A program made the translations under genes and the position numbers. From Phaeoceros laevis (lineage: Eukaryota > Anthocerotophyta > Anthocerotopsida > Notothyladales), in NCBI GenBank assembly GCA_049999765.1, contig JBNGIQ010007598.1, forward strand, positions 1-24,321: a DNA stretch of 24,321 bases. Direction: 5' to 3'. The notes below the pieces were generated by a model. It was not told the DNA's origin. It made no database searches and saw only the letters and a list, made by a program, of their open reading frames with translations. Below are positions 9,480 through 17,929 of the stretch, piece after piece (positions within the stretch are counted from its first letter, which is position 1; every line of letters starts with the position of its first letter).

Positions 9480-10741
9480 TTATGCTGTGTGGTGACGTCC
9501 ACTCCTCCTGGGTTGTGCTGGCTCTGGGTCAACATGTGTAGGCTGCTGTGGCACCTCCTCAGGTTCAGTCATATCCTCATCCTGCTGCTCATCTTGTGAG
9601 GTTGCAGTATCTGATGGTAGTTCGGGTCCAGGTACTCCATCGTCAATTGGAAAATTGCTTAAAGATTCGTCTGCTAATGACGAGCTTGCTGCAGGTACAG
9701 CACTTGCTGAAGGTACTGTAGGTACAGGAGGAGGTTGACTGGAGGATGCGATGGTAGAGTCATCACCAGGTTCACTTGTGGAAGCTTCCCCTTCCTCTGA
9801 TAAGGGCTCAAGTGGTACTGAAGGGGAGGTAAGCAACAGTTGCTCATGAAACACCACGCTTTGTGAATGTGTGACTGATCTAGAGTCGGGATCAAACAAC
9901 TTGTACCCTTTGATACCCTCCGTGTATCCAACAAAAACATACTTTCTTGCCTTATAATCCAGTTTAACCCTCTGATCTTCGGATAAGTGACAATAGGCTG
10001 GAGATCCAAATATCCGAAGATGATGTATACGGGGTTTATATGTCGTCCATCACTCAAACGGTGTAGCATCTGGGAACACACTGGTAGGGAGTCTGTTGTG
10101 TATATATGCGGCAGTCGAGACTGCCTCATCCTAGTAACCCCGTGAGAGGCCTGCCTGTTTGAGCATTGACTTTGCTTGTTCCTGGATATGGCGATTGCTG
10201 ATTTCTGCAATCGGATTCTGAGAAGACGTGTACGGAGTGGTAAATTGGCGAGCTATGCCTCGACTTTTACAAAAGTCAACAAAGGCATCAGAGGTAAATT
10301 CTCCGCCATTATCACTGNNNNNNNNNNNNNNNNNNNNNNNNNNNNNNNNNNNNNNNNNNNNNNNNNNNNNNNNNNNNNNNNNNNNNNNNNNNNNNNNNNN
10401 NNNNNNNNNNNNNNNNNGCCTCCAGTATGCCTTTCTGCATAAATGAGGTATTCCTCGAAGCATTCAAGGGCCTGACTCTTCTGCTTGATCAGGTACACCA
10501 TAAGATATCGACTCCAATCATCGATATAGGACAGGAAATAGCGAGCACCTCCAAAAGATATAGTGGACATAGGTCCACAGATGTCAGTGTGAACAAGTTC
10601 AAGAACTTTGGTAGCCCTCATTGGGTTTGTATCCTTGTATGGTGCTCGGTGGTGCTTACCGAAAACACATGCTTCACAGAAGGGCTTCTCAGCAAACTTC
10701 ATAGTAAATAGCTCTCGATAGAGAGTAGTACTGTTTGCCAT
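9480..10741 (-). pseudogene. Copia pol: integrase core and C-terminal linker
   Basis: From the N-terminal side: FCEACVFGKHHRAPY (second half of the HHCC zinc site), HTDICGP with the first catalytic Asp, YIDDWSRYLMVY, the N gap, SDNGGEF with the second Asp, and a Glu in NPIAEISNRHI as the third. GKQ-type chromatin motifs are not seen. The C-terminal part includes AAYIHNRLPTSVFPDATPFE, a YVFVGY-type sheet and KLFDPDSRSV, then a Pro/Ser/acidic linker ending RRSGRHHTA. Stops: TAG 10131-10133 (where the family usually has Trp), TGA 10050-10052, TAA 9480-9482. Confidence 0.85.
10318..10417. other. Assembly gap, 100 Ns
   Basis: Exactly 100 N inside the integrase core. The protein before it ends at YAERHTGG and after it starts at SDNGGEF, two landmarks that are normally only a few residues apart, so the true missing sequence is probably about 20-30 bp. 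Confidence 0.95.
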
Positions 10742-11613
10742 CTATCTCTAGCCTTTAGTTTATCAAAGTTTGCATGACCTAGTCTGCAATGCCAGAGCAT
10801 TGTCTCTTTTTCTGCCACCTGTGCTTGGGTTAAGTTGACAGTATTAATGGTCAGCTTATACTGGATATCAAGTTGATACAGATTATGTGTGGGAGTGCCA
10901 AGAGCCACCACTTTACCACCTGATTGTCGGTCAGTAACTTGACATTCTCCGTTGGTGAATGCCGTGCTTAACATATGTTGTGTATCGAGGAGATACACAG
11001 AAACTAGATTCTTTACCATTGCTGGTACATGCAGAACCTCGACGAGTTCAATGGAGGCTCCACTGGTAAGCAGCACAGGCACTGTCCCAATACCCACGAT
11101 GGGCAAACCATGATCATCACCTAGTAGAACAATTTGTCCTCTAGGCACCTTCCTGTATGATGAGAAAGCTGCTTGTGTGTGGTAGATATGCGAGGAGGCA
11201 CCTGAGTCCAGATACCAAGCATGCTGAAACTGTGGTGTTGACACCATATACACAGCTAATAAGGTTGGAGCCTTTCGTACTGCAACATTACTTTCAGGAG
11301 GTGCAATGCGGCAAGGTTCGTTTGCTTTCTTCTTACGACACTCAGACTCCCAGTGTCCAGGTATGAGGCACCAGTTACATGTGCCCTTTTTCTTGGCTTG
11401 CCCAGAGGTGTTAGGCCTTCGTTGATTGCTCCCACTCACACCAAATTTTGAGTATTGTCCTTGTGTAGGCTGACGAAACGGTTGCCTCTTGGGGCCCTTG
11501 TTTGCATACAAGGCCCTATTAGAGGACTCTCCCTTGGAGGAGGTACCGCTTCTGCTTGATAATCTTGTAGACTCCTCTTCCAAGAGGGCTCCAATGGTAT
11601 CGGACAATGCAAC
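10742..11613 (-). pseudogene. Copia gag C-terminus, zinc knuckle, protease, pre-integrase
   Basis: The reading enters after the frame change at about 11613 (VALSDTIGALLEEES). A basic Gln/Arg/Gly-rich stretch follows, then a CCHC zinc knuckle CNWCLIPGHWESEC (C-x2-C-x4-H-x4-C). The aspartic protease active site is YLDSGASSH. The GAG-pre-integrase segment ends in WHCRLGHANFDKLK, the first half of the integrase HHCC site. The frame is lost near 10745, after which the sense continues in another frame. In an intact element all of this is one polyprotein. Confidence 0.9.
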
Positions 11614-11614
11614 T

Positions 11615-12457
11615 CTAGACAGGTGCTTGGCCTGCAGGTGTAGCCTGAGCTATAGCTCTCAGGTGAGTAGAGTGGTTACTAACAAAGGTTCTATAGCTAT
11701 CTGGCAATGACAGGAGTAATGCAACAGCTGCTTGCATTTCAGTGGTTGTTGTGCCACTAGACGTAAGCTTAGACCTTAATGTTCTGAACTTAATGATCTG
11801 TTCAATAGAGTCATTTTCCCGCATCTTGAGGTTGTAGAATGCCCTTGTTGCACACACCATTGAGGAACCATTGGTAACTCTGTAGATCTGAGCCAAGGAG
11901 TCCCAAACCTTGGTTGTTTTAGCATCTTGAGTATGATGCATCATGGATCCATCCAAGGTCGACTGAATAATGCCTAAGGCACGTAAGTCTCTTTTGACCC
12001 ATGCATCTACGGCTGCTTGTGTAGAACCTGTTGCGACTGTAGGCTTGACCTCAGTGCCGGTGACAATAGGCCATAGATCATGCTCCTTGAGGATAGTTTG
12101 GACATGTAAGGCCCAAATGTCATACTGTGTACCAGTAAATCTATCCTTCTCCTTGAAATCGATCTTCATATTGTTAACAGTGGTATTGTGTGTAACTGTT
12201 CCCGTCGCCATATTGTGTATAGCTTGAGAAGCTAAGGAAGCTCTCAGCACATGTGCTAACAAGGTTGCCCTTGTTGCCTGCTGGGCTTGCAGATTCTGAG
12301 CCCGTGTTCGTGGACCTCTGCGTCTTGGCTGTGGATTGTTAGAAATATCAAGAGGATCTTTGGTCAGGTCAGGTCCAGTACCCCCTCTGCCAGCACCTAT
12401 TCCTTGTCCAGTTCCACGGCCGCGTGAGCTGTAAGTGCCTCGACCCCGATGTGACAT
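11615..12457 (-). pseudogene. Copia gag, N-terminal and capsid part
   Basis: ATG 12457 starts MSHRGRGTYSSRGRGTGQG, an Arg/Gly-rich head likely to bind RNA. A capsid-like segment of the UBN2/Retrotran_gag type follows: FTGTQYDIWALHVQTILKEH, then AWVKRDLRALGIIQSTL, KVWDSLAQIY, and LPDSYRTFV near the end. TAG at 11615 ends this frame; coding resumes in the next frame (SRVALSDTIGALLEEE). The break comes before the zinc knuckle and mid-domain, so it is damage rather than a programmed gag-pol shift. Gag would form the virus-like particle. Confidence 0.85.
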
Positions 12458-12522
12458 CCGAGGCCTTCAACAACTTTGCAGGTGTGTAGCCTTCCTACTG
12501 GAAGTTCCTCTTGAAGCCATGC

Positions 12523-13233
12523 TCATTCGACGACCTGACTGAACCTTGCCTTTTGACTCGACCTTCTGCTGTGTCTAGGAGACACAGATTGAGGTACAGC
12601 AGTACTACACTCAATGCCGTTAGCAAGATATTCCAAGCGTCGACTATTGGCAATGACTCTGTCGGTAAGGTCACGAAGTTGGTCTCTTGTACGAGTGCCT
12701 ACTGACTTGATGAGGCTACGCAACTTAACTAGCAAGTGATCGCTAGGTGAGGGAAAGGGATCATCTGGAGGTTACAGCACAACCACAACACAAGAAAGAC
12801 CCCCTATCCGTAAGTCTTTTGGAAGATGCGGTTGAGATTTGCTTAGCTCTATCTATCTTTTCCCGTACTTCTTGTTTAAAGTGTTGTAATGGATCTGTAA
12901 TGCTTGACTGCGTCTGCGTACATTGTGACCTAGTGCTTGTTGCAGGATCAGGCTTGGGTGCCTTAGCTAACAAGAAGTGTACTAATCTACGGTGCTCTTC
13001 GACCCCTTCGACAACTGTAGATAATTTCGCACCGCGATTCCAATGTCTAGGCATGACGCTTACTGGTAGTGCCACACTGCCTCAGCAAGTAGAGCATCTG
13101 CCAAGATGCCTAATCTATCCAGTGCTGCTGCAAAGATTACCAGAAAATTGCGAAACCTAGTATTGCTGAATGTTCTAATGCAATTTCCATCCGTGCAGAA
13201 CTCGAAGTGGTCAGATGGCGCAATGGCGTCCAT
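12523..13233 (-). pseudogene. Extra ORF between PBS and gag (broken), unknown function
   Basis: ATG 13233 overlaps the PBS edge (gagcATGGacgcc). Three overlapping segments read as one protein of about 230 residues: MDAIAPSDHFEF to AVWHYQ (13233-13060), PRHWNRGAKLSTVVEGVEEH to KRLTDRG (about 13075-12800), and LLVKLRSLIKSVGTR to FSQVVE, TGA 12523. Frames go 0, +1, 0, which fits two compensating indels. The middle and end are rich in charged helices (KQEVREKIDRAKQ, RDQLRDLTDRV), likely coiled coil. I recognise no domain. Most Ty1/copia elements have only a short leader here. Confidence 0.5.
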
Positions 13234-13245
13234 GCTCTGATACCA
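13231..13245 (-). other. Primer-binding site, initiator tRNA-Met
   Basis: Directly inside the 5' LTR the element strand reads TGGTATCAGAGC, complementary to the 3' end of plant initiator tRNA-Met, the usual Ty1/copia primer. There is no spacer between LTR and PBS. Confidence 0.92.
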
Positions 13246-13504
13246 TACAGATCTAGGCGTAGGATCGATGTAGCACAAGAGAATAAAGATTGATTTATAT
13301 CTTGGTCGCTAGGACCGTGTGGCTTTAAGCCGTATGTGTGTGTCGTTTCACGGGAGCATGAAACTAACCGTCACGAGACGCATCATTCTATGAACCGCTA
13401 CGTCTATACAAAACGTCATTAGCGTTTCGTATCTACTTAATGCATATATAATTAATTAATCTGCCTACTTAATACCGTGCCATAACTGGGTAGGTATTTC
13501 CCTA
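13246..13504 (-). repeat. Copia 5' LTR (259 bp)
   Basis: Same ends and sequence as the 3' LTR, with gtatgtgtgtgt where the other has two bases fewer. In element orientation a TATAAAT lies at 13299-13293, about 47 bp before the LTR end, and another AT-rich stretch at 13441-13460. The first would leave a very short R-U5. Confidence 0.95.
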
Positions 13505-13509
13505 GCATT
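13505..13509. other. Target-site duplication of the Copia element (right)
   Basis: gcatt, identical to 7142-7146. Confidence 0.85.
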
Positions 13510-13792
13510 CAGGTCAACTAAGAGTAAGAGACTGTTACTAATCATTCCCCTACCTTGAATATGCTGCCACGGACCTACACACCATACTATCTTCACAAGC
13601 AAGCTACCCACATGAATTATGCACGTCCCAAAATATGACTACACAACGTCATGAAGCCACAAATTACAGCAGTATTAGACTACTGATAAAACTCTTGGTC
13701 AAAACAACAACCCTTACTCAGGACCACTCATAGTAAAAGACTGTTTGTAATCATTCCCCTACCATGAAGATGCTATCGTGGAACAACATCAC
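13510..13792. repeat. 210-bp intron tandem repeat, right part of copy 1 and copy 2
   Basis: 13510-13582 completes the unit begun at 7010. 13583-13792 is the next unit. Repeated marks: taatcattcccctacc(t/a)tgaa at about 13538 and 13749, and (g)agtaagagactgtt/agtaaaagactgttt just before. All of it lies in an intron of the RNase H1-like gene. Confidence 0.7.
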
Positions 13793-14249
13793 AAAATTCG
13801 ATTTATCACACATAGGACTTGGTACTATCGAACTATTTCAGTCATCAAGACATCATATATTCCTAGCAAAGACCTAGCTGCTTTACACTTACTGCTGAGC
13901 CTGTCGACTACAAAAGGTGAACACACCAGGACTACGCCACATCTATGTGGGCACCATACATTACAGCCAGATCAATATAATCTTAGGACTACCAGATGAT
14001 TTAAGACATCTTTGCAGCACAAATTCTCAGTAAAACACTCCATGCCTTACATCCACCACTGAGCTTATCGATCCAGATTAGTGCTTTCTTCACATCAGCC
14101 ACTTGACAACAAACACACCCCCATCATGACCCCTATAATCTCAATCATTCCGACTACAACAGATCACTGAATATTAGTAGAACAGAATCATTTCACACCA
14201 TGCTGCTCAGCTACTGATAACTTCTCACGATCACATTGGTTCTGCGTAC

Positions 14250-14393
14250 TTGGCCCACAACCAAATGGGAATCGCCCAAGGCCAATAACTGCCTGATGCC
14301 GAGATGCATAGCCGTCCTCATACCATGGATAAGAGCTAAGTACTCCGCACTTTTCTCGGTCACATACCCTAATCCGACTCTCACTTCGTAGAT
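14250..14393 (-). other. RNase H1-like gene: exon with Glu and second Asp of the active site
   Basis: The acceptor is attacacag and the donor GTACGC starts at 14249. The exon is exactly 48 codons, phase 0 on both sides. It reads YEVRVGLGYVTEKSAEYLAL, then GMRTAMHLGIRQLL and LGDSHLVVGQ. The Glu of AEY and Asp of GDS match catalytic positions two and three. The pattern N-x-AEY-x-AL...GDS-x-LV is that of plant RVT_3 RNase H. Confidence 0.8.
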
Positions 14394-14495
14394 CTGTGTA
14401 ATTCACACGCCCTCAGTTTTATCTTTTATGGAAATCACACTAGAGTAGTAACGGCAAAACCATCATGTTCATCCAAATTCAATCTGAAATCATAC

Positions 14496-14706
14496 AACTT
14501 CGTTGGTGCCATTGTACAAAATGCAACCTCCACCGCCAATTACAGGTTGCCCCCCGCTAGCACCAGCAAACTCCAAGTGGAAACGCTCCTGTTCTTCATG
14601 ACTCTGGTCATATGGAATCACTGAGAAGAATCCATCTGTCAACATTCAAGACTGCTACACCAAGCTCATCAACAAATGCCTTACAGGATTCACTTCGGTG
14701 TGCCCA
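14496..14706 (-). other. RNase H1-like gene: linker and first RNase H strand, one base out of frame
   Basis: The first part reads WAHRSESCKAFVDELGVAVL then NVDRWILLS; the second part, one frame over, reads VIPYDQSHEEQERFHLEFAG then ASGGQPVIGGGGCILYNG. The length of 211 nt is one too many for phase 0 to phase 0. The frame change falls near 14610-14622. Ala replaces the first catalytic Asp in FAGAS. The acceptor (aagaatag) has a poor pyrimidine tract; the donor is GTATGA. Confidence 0.65.
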
Positions 14707-14807
14707 CTATTCTTCTTGTACCTCTGTACATCACTACATATTCAGTATCCGAAACAATCCTAATTTCTTCTACTCCATTTCATTTACATCAAACTGCAAC
14801 AACTTAC

Positions 14808-14996
14808 CGGCTCTAGGGCTTCTTCACGCCTTAGAAATTCCTCTGCCTCAGCAAGGCTAAAGAAACTTTTGTAAAAAGCTTTGTTGAAATTTTTTACCAT
14901 TTTCTCACAATCCTCCCAAGTATCATACACACCAACGCGCCTATCACGTTTCACCGCATAAAAAGGGAAGCGCCCCATCTCACTAGGCCTGATTTG
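14808..14996 (-). other. RNase H1-like gene: hybrid-binding (viroplasmin-like) domain exon
   Basis: The acceptor tract ttttgtgtgcactcag precedes 14996 and the donor GTAAGT starts at 14807. There are 63 codons, phase 0 on both sides. ATG 14978 could be the start: MGRFPFYAVKRDRRVGVYD, then TWEDCEKMVKNFNKAFYKS and FFSLAEAEEFLRRE. This is the compact domain that grips RNA:DNA hybrids in eukaryotic RNase H1. Conserved features present: FYAVK, the Gly in RRVGVY, W-E-C, and YKSF...AEAEEFL. Confidence 0.88.
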
Positions 14997-15793
14997 CTGA
15001 GTGCACACAAAACGAAACAACTAAACATCAGGGTACAACAAACTCATCTGCAGCCTGTACATATATCTGCACTTCTGATTTAAACCCAAATACTTTACGC
15101 TCATTCACTGTGAATTAAGGAGAGTACTGGAGCTCCCACTCGTAGATAAAGAAAATGTGTTAGTACAGCGCATGTGTTAATTCCATCGGAAGTTCAAGAA
15201 AACGCGTTACTGCACCCCAATTCCAAATGATTATCTATTGTTGCTGGTAAATATGATGTACCCTGTTGTAGCTGTCTAAAGATGCACATACATAATACCT
15301 GCTTAGGAATAAAGCACCTGTTGCCGGCCACACCACGCAGTCCCCAGGCCCTGCACAGTTTGTAGATGGTCAGGTAGCTTGGCTTGTCGAGCAATCGTCT
15401 TTTGGAGATTGAGTGAAAATGATCGTGCCCGCATTTGGATTCACACATACCCCAACTTCACATTGGAACTTAAGTAGATTACAATTGAAGGACTGCAAGA
15501 TTTTGACACCTGTCTGGAAATCCATGTAAGCCTAAACTATGTTTCTTGCATGGCCACCAAAACACATCCCTCATTGCCTGCAAGCATTACATTTGTCCTT
15601 CCCAATTCTACATTACGACTTTATCTGTACCCCAGCATGCACACAAGCTCTTGAAATTAATTACTAAGGCTTCTAAAGCTGCCGATGCTGTTTCACATGA
15701 AGCATACCGTGGTCTGCAGGATTTCATTATGATTTAGGACTTCACTCATTTATGTGCTCTAGCACAAACAAGGTTCATTCAGCAAACACTTAC

Positions 15794-16006
15794 GGAAGAG
15801 GCGGCCCTATTAGTCAGGCTCTAGACAAATACCGAGACACACAAGGTTTTCTCTCTGAACAACCTATTCTGAGAGTTATCCAAGAAATCCACCAGAAATG
15901 TCGAGTACATACCACTAACTCTTGAGTTCCAATTGCAGTTTCCTCTCCACTACCTCCAATAAAGATCGGCAGATTCAAGCAGGGCCTACCATCCAGTCCA
16001 GATCCT
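15794..16006 (-). other. Two exon-like segments upstream of the RNase H1-like gene
   Basis: Segment 16006-15913 follows cattgcag and ends at donor GTATGT; it reads GSGLDGRPCLNLPIFIGG then SGEETAIGTQELV. Segment 15820-15794 follows gtatttgtctag and ends at donor GTAAGT; it reads SLTNRAASS. The intron between them is 92 bp, like those of the gene below. The first segment needs a phase-2 entry, and I could not find a partner with matching phase. They may be N-terminal exons of the RNase H1-like gene or remnants. Confidence 0.35.
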
Positions 16007-16150
16007 CTGCAATGCACATTTTATGTGAGAATACAGACATTTCTGATCAGCTTACAGCGTTCATTGCAATCATGTTATCTGCAAATCCGCAGTGAAATCC
16101 TCGCTACTCCAGGCCTTTCCACCCTGTGGGAAGTAGCGACAAATACTCAC

Positions 16151-16378
16151 CGATACTTCTTCCTGTTCAGCCTTTATGGTTTTGCTGAGATAGCGCCTCT
16201 GACTCCCGTCTTCTCCGCTTAAAAGCAACCCGGCTTTCGACCTAACACGAGTCATCCTACTCATACTCTCTCGATCCGCACCGCCAAACAAGATCCGCGG
16301 GAACCCTAACAACTGCCACCAATCTGTGCCACACAATCCATCATCGTCAGAAGCACACCAGATATTTCCTCCAAACAT
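16151..16378 (-). other. Possible first exon with a targeting-peptide-like head
   Basis: ATG 16378 or a later ATG near 16240 (MSRMTRVRSKAGLLLSG) opens a frame that ends KTIKAEQEEVS at the strong donor TCG|GTGAGT (15 bases after a Glu-rich run). The basic, acid-poor MSRMTRVRSK head resembles an organelle targeting peptide. The exon end resembles another exon-like segment at 21735-21813. The phase does not match the next segment at 16006. Confidence 0.3.
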
Positions 16379-16534
16379 AGGTATCCGCCTTCCCTTAAGC
16401 CACTGACCCTGACGCACATCATTTACTCTTATTTCATGGGCATAACTAAAATTGGCTACATCGTGCTGGACGACTGTGCTTTTACCCTGTCAGACATTCA
16501 CACTGTAACCTAGTTCCAACATCAACCACTCCCC

Positions 16535-16542
16535 TATAAAAA
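16535..16542 (+). promoter_or_regulatory. TATA box upstream of the LINE
   Basis: TATAAAAA after ccc, 138 bp before the ORF1 ATG at 16680. It could lie just outside or within the LINE 5' region. The exact LINE 5' end is not resolved. Confidence 0.35.
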
Positions 16543-16679
16543 GCATAGTCCATACCCATCACTCAGCTGAATTCGTTATGAGTCTCCTCGCCTGTGCCAC
16601 CACCAGCTCCCCGAGTCCTCATTCCTTTGTCAATCTACTTCTTGCTCAAGAATCTCCGCTCTCACTCTCTCACGAGGTC

Positions 16680-17929
16680 ATGGATCCTTCCACAGACCCA
16701 GCTGATAAGGACGCCCAACCTCAAGTCCAATGCACCTAGCAGGTTGCTTGTTCCCAGTCCAATCCTGCAGAGTCTTTGCCCACACTGATTCAGATTTAGT
16801 CACAACTTACCGTTATCGAGGAATGGAAAAAGCTCGTTACATCCATGATTCTCCCTGAGTCGGGTCACCCCATGACAAAGCAAATCAAAATGCTCCTTTC
16901 ACGGACGGATGAGCTTCACGCTCAATTGGACCAATCTGAGAACACGATTCAAGACGTTCAGCAGGAGCTCAAGCAGATTTCTAGTTTACATCAAGCTTCA
17001 ACCACCCGGATTGACCAGCTTGATCATGCAAACAGATGCCTATCGGACACCATCATTCAGGTGATGTGTCTTTTCATCTTAGCTTCTCCGCAATCTCACA
17101 AACTGCTTAGACTTCTTTCATTGCCTGAACCGTACGATTCTTCTCCCATCCGCTTCAGACTTCCCTGTTGAACGCCTCCAATCATTCTGATGCTGCGGCT
17201 CTACTGATGCCTTCCACTCCGACGACACCACGGCATTTTGCTGCATCTCTGGCGCATGGAAGTCCACCAGCTTTCAACAACAAGCGTCCAGTCCATCAGC
17301 CACTTCTGCAGTCCCCAGGAAATGGGAAGTGCGTGCAAACCGCAACTCATCATCTGGATTCCAATGTGCATCGTCTGCAGCAGGAGATCGCAAAGTCAAT
17401 TCCGCCTCACCATATCGGCACTGGTTGGGATGGACCCCATCCCACGCAGTATGGCAGTCCACCTCGACATACCCCTCTTCCAAGGGTTCCTCAAAGCCCA
17501 AGAGACGAGTCCTATCCATCGGCTGCGGAGATGAAACGTAGAGACAGGGGCTTGCCTGACTCTAGAGATCTCGATATGTCAAGGTATGATGCTGAACATA
17601 GGCATCTCTGTAATGTTCGTATCCACGGCTTACCTGATCTTAATGAAGATCCAGATTTCGCAAATTTCAAGATGGCTAACTGGCTGAGGCTGGAATGTTC
17701 ATTTTTTCCACATCAATTCATTGAGGTCAAGAAGGCAGCGCACACTCAGAAGGAGCTCACCCGGGATGGCCAATTGCCTCCGAGGCACTAGATTGTGGTC
17801 ACAGCCAGTACACCTGACAGGGACTGTCTACTTTCCCAAGATGTCCCAATCTGGGAAAGGTCCCATATGTACCGAATTGTCCCGGATTACACTCCGCAGG
17901 AATTTCTTATCTAGACTTATGAACATTAA
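16680..17929 (+). pseudogene. LINE ORF1: coiled coil plus RRM-like RNA-binding protein
   Basis: ATG 16680 (gaggtcATGGATCC) reads MDPSTDPADKDAQPQVQ. TAG stops interrupt at 16737, 16797, 17789 and 17912. Residues from about 16900 form a coiled coil (LHAQLDQSENTIQDVQQEL, then LHQASTTRIDQLDHANRCL). A 98-bp intron-like block (17061-17158) separates this from a Pro/Ser/His-rich linker. The RRM-like part starts CNVRIHGLPDLNEDPDF and ends with VVTASTPDRDCLL and YRIVPDYTPQEF. This is the layout of L1-type ORF1p, which coats the LINE RNA as a trimer. Confidence 0.75.

Larger units (their letters stand above)
7147..13504 (-). mobile_element. Ty1/copia LTR retrotransposon, complete but defective, 6358 bp
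   Basis: In element orientation (minus strand) the order is 5' LTR, PBS, extra ORF, gag, zinc knuckle, protease, integrase, RT, RNase H, a 0.6-kb 3' region with an antisense ORF, then 3' LTR. Integrase before RT defines Ty1/copia. TSD gcatt on both sides shows a simple insertion. It sits in an intron of the RNase H1-like gene, in the same transcriptional direction, inside one unit of a 210-bp tandem repeat. Coding lesions: frameshifts near 11615 and 10745, stops at 10131, 10050, 9480 and 9321, and a deletion in RT. It cannot be autonomous. The two LTRs are nearly identical, so insertion is fairly recent or the LTRs were homogenised. Confidence 0.95.
6589..14996 (-). pseudogene. RNase H1-like gene (hybrid-binding domain + RVT_3 RNase H), intron interrupted by Copia
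   Basis: Exons on the minus strand: 14996-14808, 14706-14496, 14393-14250, 6932-6828, 6747-6696, 6617-6589 (TGA). All junctions are GT-AG, and five of the six exons fit phase exactly. RNase H1 degrades RNA in RNA:DNA hybrids; plants have nuclear and organellar forms with this domain order. Two of four catalytic acids are Ala: LEFAGAS where LEFDGAS is usual, and ENVAAAKA where the last Asp belongs. The Glu in AEYLALI and Asp in GDSHLVV remain. Exon 14706-14496 is 211 nt, one more than phase allows, with a frame change near 14610-14622. The intron 14249-6933 holds a 6.36-kb Copia element in the same orientation; without it the intron would be about 954 bp. Either a pseudoenzyme with one sequence error or a recent pseudogene. 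Exons upstream of 14996 are uncertain. Confidence 0.75.

Noticed and set aside
9674-10210. Minus-strand open frame of 178 codons in the integrase C-terminal region
   Set aside because: It is the wrong frame; the conserved motifs (YIHNRLP, KLFDPDSRSV) are in the neighbouring frame with stops at 10131 and 10050.
11615-11620. Programmed frameshift between gag and pol
   Set aside because: The shift lies within gag, upstream of the zinc knuckle, with no slippery heptamer that I can see; damage is more likely.
14188-14406. Minus-strand 72-codon frame (with GRFPF) as a separate gene
   Set aside because: It is an out-of-frame shadow of the exon 14393-14250, which carries the AEY and GDS motifs.
14612-14860. 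Plus-strand 82-codon frame
   Set aside because: Antisense to the hybrid-binding and linker exons.
15546-15737. Plus-strand frame ending in an Ala/Lys-rich helix
   Set aside because: Both strands stay open here and neither has a recognisable domain or good splice context.
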